Assembly: GCA_030917805.1 (NCBI GenBank)
Contig: JAUPUA010000072.1
Span: 1 to 12,140 of the forward strand
DNA length: 12,140 bases
Direction of reading: 5' to 3'
Source: Patescibacteria group bacterium
GTDB taxonomy: Bacteria > Patescibacteriota > Saccharimonadia > Saccharimonadales > HK-STAS-PATE-42
The notes beneath the pieces were generated by a model. The model worked only from the letters and a program-made list of their open reading frames with translations, did no database searches and was not told where the DNA came from. Positions 5,918-12,022 of this stretch are shown in pieces. The stretch's first letter is position 1. Every line of letters starts with the position of its first letter. The position numbers and the translations under genes were made by a program.

Positions 5918-5926
5918 TGTTATAAT
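5918..5926 (+). promoter_or_regulatory. Extended -10 promoter of the methyltransferase operon
   Basis: TGTTATAAT is a perfect extended -10 (TGn-TATAAT). It compensates for the lack of a good -35. It ends 8 nt before the ATG at 5935, so the mRNA is likely leaderless or has a leader of 1-2 nt; the purine-rich GGAAAGGA between them would then not act as an SD. Confidence 0.75.
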
Positions 5927-5934
5927 GGAAAGGA

Positions 5935-7239
5935 ATGGGGAAGAGAAGAAATACAAAAATGGAACCTTATGTTCTAAATGATATCGCTTTAGAGAAGTTC
6001 GTTAATGGTGGGCAGGCTCTTGGCTACACAACGGATGGAAAGCCGGTGTTTGTTTGGGGGGCACTGGCAGGTGAGACAGTTGATGTTTTGGTTTCTAAGG
6101 CCAAGAAGGGAATTCTAGAGGGTGTGGCTGAGAAAGTTAAGGTAAAATCACCAAATAGGATAGAGCCACTTGAGCAAGAGGAGTATATGAGTACGAGCCC
6201 ATGGCAGATTCTAAGTTATGGTTACGAGAATGAAGTTAAGCTTAGCCTATTAAGGCAGACCTTTAAGCACGAGGCCGGAATTGATTTTGCTGATACTGAA
6301 ATGGCTCAGGGCAAGAAGGAGTACGGCTATCGTAATAAGATGGAGTACAACTTTTGGGGTGATGACGAGGGTGTCCATCTTGCGCTTCATAAACGAGGAA
6401 CTGGCCAGAAGATTAAGCTTAGCGGAAGCGCTCTAGCATCTGAGGCTATAAATAAGGCCGGTAAAGAGTTGGTCAGCTTTCTGAACTTAAATAAGATTTT
6501 TGCAGGTGATTTAAAGAGCATTGTTCTTCGTTCTAATAGGGTGGGGGAGTGTGTTGGAGCCTTATTCGTTAAGAAAGAGAAGTTTGGTGAATTTGAGGCT
6601 CCGAAAAGCTTGAAAGGACTAGTTTGTTATTATTCTAATCCGAAATCTCCAGCTTCTGTTAAAACATCAGAGATCTGGAGAATAGGTGATATTACTTTGA
6701 GTGATGAAGTTTGTGGAACAGCTTTAGAATACGATGTAGATTCTTTCTTTCAGGTAAATATAGAGATTTTTGAAAAAGCGATTGAAGATATTAGGACTAA
6801 GCTTAATCCAAAGACTAAAAAAGTGATAGATTTTTATGGTGGAGTAGGGAGTATTGGAGTTTTGGTTGCTGATGGTAGGGCATTAGAGATTGTTGATATT
6901 GATAAGGACAATGCCCAGATGGCAAAGCAGAATTTAGCCAAGCTTAAGTTAGATAATGCTGAGGTTGTCTGCTTGCCGGGTGAAGATAGCCTAGATTCAA
7001 TTGTTACTGATTCTACTTTGATTGTTGATCCTCCAAGGGCAGGACTGCATAAAAGAGTTGTTCAGCAAATTGCTGAAGTTAAGCCTAAGCAAGTTATATA
7101 TCTAAGCTGTAACCCTGTTACGCAGGCTAGAGATGTGAAGATTTTGGTTGAGGCTGGTTATAAGATTAGCTTTGCTAAAGGTTATAACTTCTTTCCTAGA
7201 ACTCCGCATATTGAAAGTCTGGTGATACTGGAGTGTTAG
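5935..7239 (+). CDS. RlmD/TrmA-family RNA (uracil-5-)-methyltransferase
   Basis: SAM-dependent enzyme that makes 5-methyluridine in 23S rRNA or tRNA; 434 residues, the length of RlmD/RlmCD proteins. Domains in order: a TRAM-like OB domain (about 10-72), a central RNA-binding domain, and a Rossmann methyltransferase domain. Visible motifs: FFQVN (271-275), DFYGGVGSIG (299-308, SAM loop), DPPRAG (365-370), the nucleophile C392 in LSCNP, and the base E427 in TPHIES. The usual 4Fe-4S cysteines before LQxL are absent: the site reads MSTSPWQILSY (85-95). The ATG at 5935 is favoured by the abutting promoter; 5959 is possible. Whether the target is rRNA U1939/U747 or tRNA U54 cannot be told. First gene of a three-gene run to 8596. 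Confidence 0.93.
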   Translation: MGKRRNTKMEPYVLNDIALEKFVNGGQALGYTTDGKPVFVWGALAGETVDVLVSKAKKGILEGVAEKVKVKSPNRIEPLEQEEYMSTSPWQILSYGYENEVKLSLLRQTFKHEAGIDFADTEMAQGKKEYGYRNKMEYNFWGDDEGVHLALHKRGTGQKIKLSGSALASEAINKAGKELVSFLNLNKIFAGDLKSIVLRSNRVGECVGALFVKKEKFGEFEAPKSLKGLVCYYSNPKSPASVKTSEIWRIGDITLSDEVCGTALEYDVDSFFQVNIEIFEKAIEDIRTKLNPKTKKVIDFYGGVGSIGVLVADGRALEIVDIDKDNAQMAKQNLAKLKLDNAEVVCLPGEDSLDSIVTDSTLIVDPPRAGLHKRVVQQIAEVKPKQVIYLSCNPVTQARDVKILVEAGYKISFAKGYNFFPRTPHIESLVILEC

Positions 7240-7251
7240 AATTAATCTAGG

Positions 7252-7836
7252 ATGAATATTGATAACCTAAAACATACCGTGGCCGTCTTGGCCGCAATAC
7301 TTACCTTTGTAACGTATATTCCCTATTATAGGGATATCCTTAGAGGCAAGACGCACCCACACTTTTACACCTGGTTTCTGTGGACTCTATTGAGCGCTTT
7401 ACTCGTTGCCCTTCAGATAAAAGGAGATGCGGGTGCTGCTGTGTTGGTGTCTGGAGCTGCAGTTCTGCTGTGTATTGGAGTTGTTTTACTTAGTTTAAGG
7501 AAAGGTACAAAAGATATCACTAAGCTAGATAGCTATGTAGCCCTGTTGGGGCTTATTGCAATTATATTCTGGCTGGTTATAGATCAGCCTATAGTTTCAG
7601 CGATCTTACTAATAGTGGCGGATCTTCTTGCTTTCATACCGACTATTCGTAAAAGTTGGAATAAGCCCCACTCGGAGACTCTTTCACTTTACGTAACTAA
7701 TACTTTGCGTTTTTCTATGGCGTTATTTGCAGTGAAAGAGTATTCATTTCTTTCGGCATCTTGGATCGTGGTTTGGATCTTGGCTAATGCTCTTTTTGCT
7801 CTAATGCTGATTATTAGGAGGAGACAAGTAATTTAA
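7252..7836 (+). CDS. Seven-helix PQ-loop/SWEET-like membrane protein
   Basis: A 194-residue, very hydrophobic protein with about seven predicted helices (near 8-26, 38-56, 61-82, 93-110, 113-131, 144-161 and 168-188). The two ends look like repeats: helix 1 ends in YIPYYRDILRGKTHPH and helix 5 in FIPTIRKSWNKPHSET, each a Pro followed by a basic loop and a P-H. This 3+1+3 arrangement is that of SWEET/PQ-loop transporters, although the Gln of the PQ motif is absent. A sugar or small-solute carrier is a reasonable guess but unproven. It lies 12 bp after the methyltransferase and its stop overlaps the SD region of the nuclease gene, so all three are likely one operon. No clear SD precedes its ATG. 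Confidence 0.75.
   Translation: MNIDNLKHTVAVLAAILTFVTYIPYYRDILRGKTHPHFYTWFLWTLLSALLVALQIKGDAGAAVLVSGAAVLLCIGVVLLSLRKGTKDITKLDSYVALLGLIAIIFWLVIDQPIVSAILLIVADLLAFIPTIRKSWNKPHSETLSLYVTNTLRFSMALFAVKEYSFLSASWIVVWILANALFALMLIIRRRQVI
7816..7823 (+). promoter_or_regulatory. Shine-Dalgarno of the nuclease gene inside the upstream gene's end
   Basis: AGGAGGAG lies in the last codons of the membrane protein gene, 14 nt before the ATG at 7838. The spacing is longer than ideal. With the upstream stop only 1 bp before that ATG, this points to translational coupling. Confidence 0.55.
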
Positions 7837-7837
7837 T

Positions 7838-8596
7838 ATGAGTGCAGTTCAAAAAGTTGGATATAGGGGGATATATGATCCGAAAAGTGAGGCACCGTTT
7901 AGGATATCACGCTCGAAGATTGATCTTTTTTTAAACTGTGAAAGGTGTTTCTGGCTGGAGGTTAGAAAAGGAATTAAACGGCCGCCCGGTTTTCCATTTA
8001 ACATAAACTCAGCGATTGATGAGCTTTTGAAAAGAGAGTTCGATGCATATCGGGTAGATAAGCTGCCACATCCAATTATGGTTGAGAACGGATTGGAGGG
8101 AGTTCTACCTTTTGAGCATGAGGATATGGAGATCTGGCGAGAGAACTTTACTGGAATTCAATATTACGACGAGAACCTAAACTTAATTTTGTTTGGTGCA
8201 GTGGATGATATTTGGGTGAACGAGGCAGGGGAGTTGATTGTGGTGGATTATAAGTCTACTTCTAAAAAGAGCGAGGTGACTTTAGATGCACCTTGGCAGA
8301 TTGGCTACAAAAGGCAGATGGAATGTTATCAGTGGCTTTTAAGAAAAATTGGTTTCGAGGTAAGTGATGTTGGATATTTTGTTTATGCAAACGGTAACAG
8401 CGATGCAGAAGGTTTCTTTGATGTAGTCGAGTTTAATACTAAGCTGATTAGCTATAAGGGTGATGATTCTTGGGTAGAGCCAACGCTACTTGAACTTAAA
8501 GCCTGCATGGGTAGTGATGAGATGCCAAAGTTTGGCGCTAACTGTGAGTATTGTAAGTATGTTGGAGAGAGGTTGAAACTTTCCTGGGCTAAGTAA
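7838..8596 (+). CDS. PD-(D/E)XK nuclease, RecB/Cas4-like with two Cys pairs
   Basis: A 252-residue predicted DNase of the RecB-exonuclease/PDDEXK_1 group. The active site is visible: GAVDD (D123), VVDYK (D137, K139) and the family's QxxxY motif Q160-x3-Y164. The paired cysteines C34/C37 (NCERCFWLE) and C236/C239 (NCEYCKY) lie at opposite ends of the domain, the arrangement used in Cas4 and AddB to hold a 4Fe-4S cluster, although those usually have one N-terminal and three C-terminal Cys. C223 could also contribute. No helicase part and no cas genes are nearby; it stands as the last gene of the methyltransferase operon. Role in repair or uptake of DNA is inference. Confidence 0.87.
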   Translation: MSAVQKVGYRGIYDPKSEAPFRISRSKIDLFLNCERCFWLEVRKGIKRPPGFPFNINSAIDELLKREFDAYRVDKLPHPIMVENGLEGVLPFEHEDMEIWRENFTGIQYYDENLNLILFGAVDDIWVNEAGELIVVDYKSTSKKSEVTLDAPWQIGYKRQMECYQWLLRKIGFEVSDVGYFVYANGNSDAEGFFDVVEFNTKLISYKGDDSWVEPTLLELKACMGSDEMPKFGANCEYCKYVGERLKLSWAK

Positions 8597-8610
8597 GGTG
8601 GGGCTCAATT

Positions 8611-9021
8611 CTAACTATCGGATCTGGACTGATTTTTCTTTTCTAGGATATAGCTATCTACTTTTGGCTCAAAAATTTCTATAGTGTCTTTATCGTCATA
8701 GGCAGTTTCTAAAGTTACTCTTCTTAGGGCGGGAGGTATCATGGCCATCGCTGCTTCAACAATACCCCTAGTTCTTTCCTCTTCTGCTCGTTTTTGTTCT
8801 TCGTGTCTTCTTATTAGGGCTTCAAGTGTTTGTTCTGTTCGGCTAGGGTAAGATGGTGATCCAGTTAGTTCAAGTAATCTACGACCCGCAGTATCAGATT
8901 GGTCGGATATGTTTAGGGAGTGGATAGCCACACCGTCCTCGCGCCCTCTTTTGGTAGAAGGTGTGTTACTAACTCTGTCTATACCTTTGTAGGTGGGTTT
9001 ATTTATGGATAGCTTTGTCAT
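8611..9021 (-). CDS. Hypothetical protein, 136 aa, with charged helical segment
   Basis: Not recognised. Hydrophilic, with a basic, Ser/Thr-rich N-terminal third (MTKLSINKPTYKG) that looks disordered, then a long charged helix around residues 60-95 (TLEALIRRHEEQKRAEEERT), possibly coiled coil, and an acidic C-terminal part ending in KKNQSRSDS. No Cys, signal peptide or membrane span. The start at 9021 is chosen over an in-frame ATG at 9081 because a strong promoter (-10 at 9031-9036) lies between them; the longer form would be translated from upstream of its own promoter. Divergent from serS and convergent with the nuclease gene. A short, lineage-specific protein is likely. Confidence 0.65.
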   Translation of the reverse strand: MTKLSINKPTYKGIDRVSNTPSTKRGREDGVAIHSLNISDQSDTAGRRLLELTGSPSYPSRTEQTLEALIRRHEEQKRAEEERTRGIVEAAMAMIPPALRRVTLETAYDDKDTIEIFEPKVDSYILEKKNQSRSDS

Positions 9022-9030
9022 AATAAAAAT

Positions 9031-9060
9031 ATTATATAAAGTAGGCGTATCTAATGTCAA
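9031..9060 (-). promoter_or_regulatory. Strong promoter of the 136-aa orphan
   Basis: On the minus strand, TTGACA (9055-9060), an 18-nt spacer and TATAAT (9031-9036): both hexamers are perfect. Nine bases separate the -10 from the ATG at 9021, leaving a leader of about 0-3 nt. Confidence 0.85.
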
Positions 9061-9092
9061 CACTAAGGGAACTATATTCAATTTAAATAGGG

Positions 9093-9098
9093 TATAAT
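9093..9098 (+). promoter_or_regulatory. serS -10 box
   Basis: TATAAT lies 9 nt before the serS ATG; no good -35 or TGn extension is visible. If used, the serS mRNA has a leader of about 3 nt at most, and no SD is possible. It faces away from the orphan promoter at 9031-9060 within an 86-bp divergent gap. Confidence 0.65.
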
Positions 9099-9107
9099 AT
9101 TTGGAAT

Positions 9108-10406
9108 ATGTTGGATATTAAGTTTATTCGTGAGAACCCAGAGGTCGTTAAAGAGGCTGCGCGCAATAAGAATGTAGATGTTGATATTGATCAGTTATTG
9201 GTTCTTGATGAGCAGGTTGTAGCTTTGAGGCAAGAGTTGGATGCTTTGCGTCAAAAGAGGAACGAGAATGCTGAGAGCATGAAGGGTGGCAAGCCGAGCT
9301 CTGAACAGATTGAAGAAGGAAAGAGGCTTAAAGATGATATTTCTGAGCTAGAGGCTAAGCTTAGTCCGCTTGAAGAACAGCTTCTGGGTTTAATGTACAA
9401 AGTTCCTAATATTTCGGAGCCGGAGGTTCCAGTTGGGGCAACTGAAGAAGAGAACGTTGTGGTTGCAGAGTTTGGTAAAAAGCCAGAGTTTAGTTTTAAG
9501 CCTAAAAACCATTGGGAACTTGCGCAAGCAAAAGGCTGGATTGATAAAGAACGAGCAGCGAAGGTAGCGGGCTCAAGATTTGCATACATCAAGGGAGATA
9601 TGTTTAAGCTACAGTTCGCATTGGTTGGTTTTACTTCTGATAGATTAACTGATGAAACTTGGCTTAAAAGTGTTGCTGAGAAGGCTGAGCTTAATGTCTC
9701 TACGAAGCCTTTTGTACCTGTTATCCCCCCTATGATGGTTAAGACTAAGCCGTTTAAAGGTACGGGCCGTTTAAGTAAAGAAGAACAGACTTATCAGATT
9801 GATGAAGATGAGTTGTGGTTAAATGCAAGCGCTGAACACAGTATTTGCCCGATGTATATGGATGAGATTGTTGCTGAAAGTGATCTACCGATTAGGTATC
9901 TTGGTTATGCTACAAGTTTTAGGAAAGAAGCCGGAACTTACGGTAAAGATATGGAGGGAATTCTTCGGATGCACCAGTTTGATAAGTTGGAGATGGAATC
10001 ATTTACTGTTCGGGAAAGAAGTAAAGAAGAACACCTGTTCTTAATCGCTATTCAGAAAGAGTTACTTAATGAGCTTGGGCTTCATTACCACTTCTTAGAA
10101 AAGTGCACTGCTGATATTGGAACTCCCAATGCTAAAGGAGTTGATCTTGAGACTTGGTTCCCGGCTCAGAATAAGTTTAGAGAGACCTCTAGCGCGGATC
10201 TGATGAATGACTTTCAATCCAGAAGGCTTAACATGAGAGTTCGTCGAACTAGCGGTGAGCTTGAACTAATGCACACCAATGATGCAACAGGGATAGTAAT
10301 GAGCCGAATTCCTCCGGCAATTTTGGAAAATTATCAGACGGAGAGCGGAGACGTTGTGATTCCGGAGGTCTTGAGGCCTTATATGGGCGGCAGGGATAAG
10401 ATTTAA
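9108..10406 (+). CDS. serS: Seryl-tRNA synthetase
   Basis: Class II synthetase charging tRNA-Ser (and tRNA-Sec where present) with serine; 432 residues, complete. Residues 1-105 form the tRNA-binding helical arm (MLDIKFIRENPE, then a coiled coil to about 95). Catalytic core: motif 2 as FRKEAGTYGKD (271-281) followed by EGILRMHQFDK; WFPAQNKFRETSS (350-362) and NDFQSRR (367-373) in the ATP/serine site; motif 3 with GIVMSR (395-400) and AILENYQ; and the near-invariant C-terminal VIPEVLRPYMGG. The serine-binding loop, usually TAE, reads SAE (241-243), and motif 3 has NDATGIVMSR instead of the common NGSGLAxGR. The ATG sits on its -10 box. Followed by a 62-codon ORF and hpf. Confidence 0.97.
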   Translation: MLDIKFIRENPEVVKEAARNKNVDVDIDQLLVLDEQVVALRQELDALRQKRNENAESMKGGKPSSEQIEEGKRLKDDISELEAKLSPLEEQLLGLMYKVPNISEPEVPVGATEEENVVVAEFGKKPEFSFKPKNHWELAQAKGWIDKERAAKVAGSRFAYIKGDMFKLQFALVGFTSDRLTDETWLKSVAEKAELNVSTKPFVPVIPPMMVKTKPFKGTGRLSKEEQTYQIDEDELWLNASAEHSICPMYMDEIVAESDLPIRYLGYATSFRKEAGTYGKDMEGILRMHQFDKLEMESFTVRERSKEEHLFLIAIQKELLNELGLHYHFLEKCTADIGTPNAKGVDLETWFPAQNKFRETSSADLMNDFQSRRLNMRVRRTSGELELMHTNDATGIVMSRIPPAILENYQTESGDVVIPEVLRPYMGGRDKI

Positions 10407-10419
10407 AAAAGTAGTTTAT

Positions 10420-10608
10420 ATGTCTGCCGACCATTTAAACAGATCAAAACAGTTTATAAGTGCAAGTACTGAGACTCCGGCTAAGGTACCTAAGGTTCTT
10501 TTTGCTGGTTTAATAGGGTACATGGCGTTTGATCTTTATACTAATGATAACTTGTTTCTAATAAGGGATGCTCTTAATCTAGCTAATGGAACTCTGGGGA
10601 CACCTTAA
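10420..10608 (+). CDS. Small hypothetical protein, 62 aa
   Basis: Not recognised. Starts 13 bp after the serS stop. The middle (VPKVLFAGLIGYMAFDLY, residues 24-41) is hydrophobic enough for a short membrane segment, flanked by a polar N-terminus and a Thr/Gly-rich tail. Codon choice resembles the neighbours and it fills an otherwise empty 254-bp gap, which supports it; absence of an SD or promoter before the ATG argues against it. It could also be a chance ORF. No function proposed. Confidence 0.45.
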   Translation: MSADHLNRSKQFISASTETPAKVPKVLFAGLIGYMAFDLYTNDNLFLIRDALNLANGTLGTP

Positions 10609-10638
10609 GCTAAGGGTGTATAATCTAAGTTAAGATTA
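10597..10638 (+). promoter_or_regulatory. hpf promoter with overlapping inverted repeat
   Basis: GGGACA (10597-10602, 4 of 6 to the -35), a 16-nt spacer and TATAAT (10619-10624). The inverted repeat TAATCT / AGATTA (10621-10626 with 10633-10638, 6-nt loop) overlaps the -10 and the predicted start, so it could be an operator or a 5' hairpin. It begins inside the end of the small ORF upstream. Confidence 0.5.
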
Positions 10639-10650
10639 ATTGATAACGAA

Positions 10651-10655
10651 GGGAG
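10651..10655 (+). promoter_or_regulatory. Shine-Dalgarno fixing the hpf start
   Basis: GGGAG lies 5 nt before the ATG at 10661. This favours that ATG over an in-frame TTG at 10640, whose extra seven codons would read through the SD itself. Confidence 0.75.
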
Positions 10656-10660
10656 CCTCG

Positions 10661-11044
10661 ATGCAGATCAATCTAACATTCAAACATTTTAAGAAGGGTG
10701 AAGAGAAGTTAGCGCGTAATCTTAAAAAGTACGCTGAAGAAAAATTTAAAAAAGTAGAGGAGGTTTTACCTAATCATGCTAAAAAGAGTGCCAAATTGGA
10801 TGCAACACTTGATGAAAGTGGAAAGAAGACTCCGGGTTACAAATTCAAATTTGATGTAAAGCTTAGGTTACCAGGCAAGAGCCTTAGATCTAGTTTTAAC
10901 GCCAATACTGCTGAACAGGCAGTTAACAAAGCCGAAAGAAAGCTTGTCCAGCAACTCAACAAATATAAGACTCAGCACCATACAGATAAACGAATGGATA
11001 AAAAGACTCTAGCAAAACTAAGAAGAATCTTGAAGAGAGGTTAG
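10661..11044 (+). CDS. hpf: Ribosome hibernation promoting factor (HPF/RaiA, S30AE family)
   Basis: A 127-residue basic protein predicted to bind the 30S decoding region and idle ribosomes in slow growth. It starts MQINLTFKHFKKGEE, matching the first strand of S30AE proteins; then the helix LARNLKKYAEEKFKKVEEVL, the central strands KFKFDVKLRLPGKSLRSSF, and the second helix TAEQAVNKAERKLVQQLNKYK, the family's ADxxxAxDxAxxKLxxQLxKYK pattern. A short lysine-rich tail (after about 105) replaces the C-terminal dimerisation domain of long HPFs, so this is the short form. The SD-led start and a 30-nt leader contrast with the leaderless genes nearby. It lies downstream of serS but probably has its own promoter. 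Confidence 0.85.
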   Translation: MQINLTFKHFKKGEEKLARNLKKYAEEKFKKVEEVLPNHAKKSAKLDATLDESGKKTPGYKFKFDVKLRLPGKSLRSSFNANTAEQAVNKAERKLVQQLNKYKTQHHTDKRMDKKTLAKLRRILKRG

Positions 11045-11069
11045 TACTGGGTAGGAATCCTAATATATA

Positions 11070-11696
11070 TTATCGTAGGCAATGTATTATGGCTAGCGAT
11101 TGAGATACTTTCAATAGCGTAAAGCTCTGATTTAGCCTTAGGAATTCATCAACGGCTTTTTTGGTACCAGGAAGGGCCGGGTTGTTGTAGTCGTCTACAA
11201 TTACTATCCCACCAGAAGTTAACCTATCCTCGATCAAACTAAGTGGGTCTAAGACTGATTTATAGAAGTCGCCATCTAGAAATGCGAAGCAGATTTGTTT
11301 AGGGAGATCTTTTTCTTTAAGGTCTGAGAACCACGCTTTTTTTATCTTTGGTATTGGGAGGTTGGCTTTTTTGAAGTTAAGCTTAAGCTGCGATTTTGAG
11401 GCCATAAGCTCACCTGGGATAAAGTCTGCCCCAGCTGCTGATTGATCTTGACTCATTTTTTCTGGGAGTCCTTCAAAAGAATCGTAGAGGTAGAGCTTCT
11501 TTTTTGAGCTACTAACTTGGAGTAATCTTTGAATAAACAGGCTAGTGGTACCCACAAAGCAGCCAAATTCGCAAATGTCGCCTTCAAAATCTAAGCTTAA
11601 TATTCGTTCAAGCTCTTTTAAAATAATAAGGAGTTCATCTTTCTCAATTTGTTCGGAGATTATTGGATGTTTTTCAAGTAGTTCTTTATATGTCAT
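11070..11696 (-). CDS. TylF/MycF-family O-methyltransferase
   Basis: A SAM-dependent class I methyltransferase of 208 residues. From the chosen start: a helical N-terminus, the SAM loop EFGCFVGTTS (near 43-52), the TylF hallmark DSFEGLPE after LYLY, the metal/catalytic acidic motif FLDGDFYKSVLDPL, and GGIVIVDDYNNPALPGTKKAVDEF, all in the family order. Known members methylate sugar hydroxyls of macrolides; relatives in non-producers act on surface sugars or are unassigned. The second ATG (11696) is preferred over the one at 11702, which lies only 2 nt behind a TATAAT box; the second lies 8 nt behind it. Shares a mirror-image promoter region with the divergent orphan at 11741, and converges with hpf. 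Confidence 0.88.
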   Translation of the reverse strand: MTYKELLEKHPIISEQIEKDELLIILKELERILSLDFEGDICEFGCFVGTTSLFIQRLLQVSSSKKKLYLYDSFEGLPEKMSQDQSAAGADFIPGELMASKSQLKLNFKKANLPIPKIKKAWFSDLKEKDLPKQICFAFLDGDFYKSVLDPLSLIEDRLTSGGIVIVDDYNNPALPGTKKAVDEFLRLNQSFTLLKVSQSLAIIHCLR

Positions 11697-11702
11697 AAAC
11701 AT

Positions 11703-11732
11703 TTATTATAGCTGTTAAATGATGTATAATAA
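11703..11732. promoter_or_regulatory. Mirror-image divergent promoters in a 44-bp gap
   Basis: The perfect inverted repeat TTATTATA (11703-11710) and TATAATAA (11725-11732), 14 bp apart, supplies the -10 of both genes: TATAAT on the minus strand at 11705-11710 (8 nt before the methyltransferase ATG) and on the plus strand at 11725-11730 (10 nt before the orphan ATG). Each -10 lies where the other promoter's -35 would fall, so the two can probably not be occupied together. Confidence 0.7.
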
Positions 11733-11740
11733 AAGCTATT

Positions 11741-12022
11741 ATGGCAATCGAGTCGAGTAATTTTTGTTTTAACGATCTAGATAGACAACGAAGAAAGGAA
11801 GAGGTGGCCCGTCAACAGGCTACACTTGAACACTTGGCGGCAGTAGTTATTGATAGAAACGCTGAGAGGCTAGCGTATATCGCTAAGATGAACCATATAG
11901 ACTTAGCAGATGATGGCATGAGACGGGAGATTCTCATACATACAGCTGCCATCAGAGATGATAGGATGAGGGATTACGAGGGAGATTATGGTTGGGAACT
12001 AGACCAGTCTAGTGGTCTTTAA
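11741..12022 (+). CDS. Hypothetical protein, 93 aa
   Basis: Not recognised. Highly charged and probably all helical: residues 12-48 (NDLDRQRRKEEVARQQ... through IDRNAERLAYIAKMN) read as a long amphipathic helix, 54-74 as a second, with an acidic, Tyr/Trp-containing tail (DYEGDYGWELDQSSG). One Cys (C9). No signal peptide or membrane span. The start is supported by a TATAAT 10 nt upstream and a nearly leaderless layout. Its 3' end overlaps the convergent HIT gene by 14 bp. A small adaptor- or toxin-antitoxin-sized protein, but nothing here supports a specific role. Confidence 0.65.
   Translation: MAIESSNFCFNDLDRQRRKEEVARQQATLEHLAAVVIDRNAERLAYIAKMNHIDLADDGMRREILIHTAAIRDDRMRDYEGDYGWELDQSSGL
12001..12018. 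terminator. Weak convergent terminator-like hairpin
   Basis: AGACCA / TGGTCT (6 bp) with loop GTCTAG, followed by TTT on the plus strand. It spans the overlapping 3' ends of the orphan and HIT genes. The stem is short and the T-run minimal, so termination is uncertain. Confidence 0.35.

Noticed and set aside
5530..5934. tRNA, tmRNA, RNase P, SRP RNA or T-box in the gap after mraZ
   Set aside because: None of the conserved cores (T-arm/CCA end, P4 motif, SRP tetraloop, T-box AGGGTGGNACCGCG) were found on either strand by eye.
9022..9081. Longer form of the 136-aa orphan starting at 9081
   Set aside because: The extension lies across its own -35/-10 promoter.
10640..10660. TTG start extending HPF by seven residues
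   Set aside because: The ATG at 10661 has a well-spaced GGGAG SD and matches the family N-terminus.
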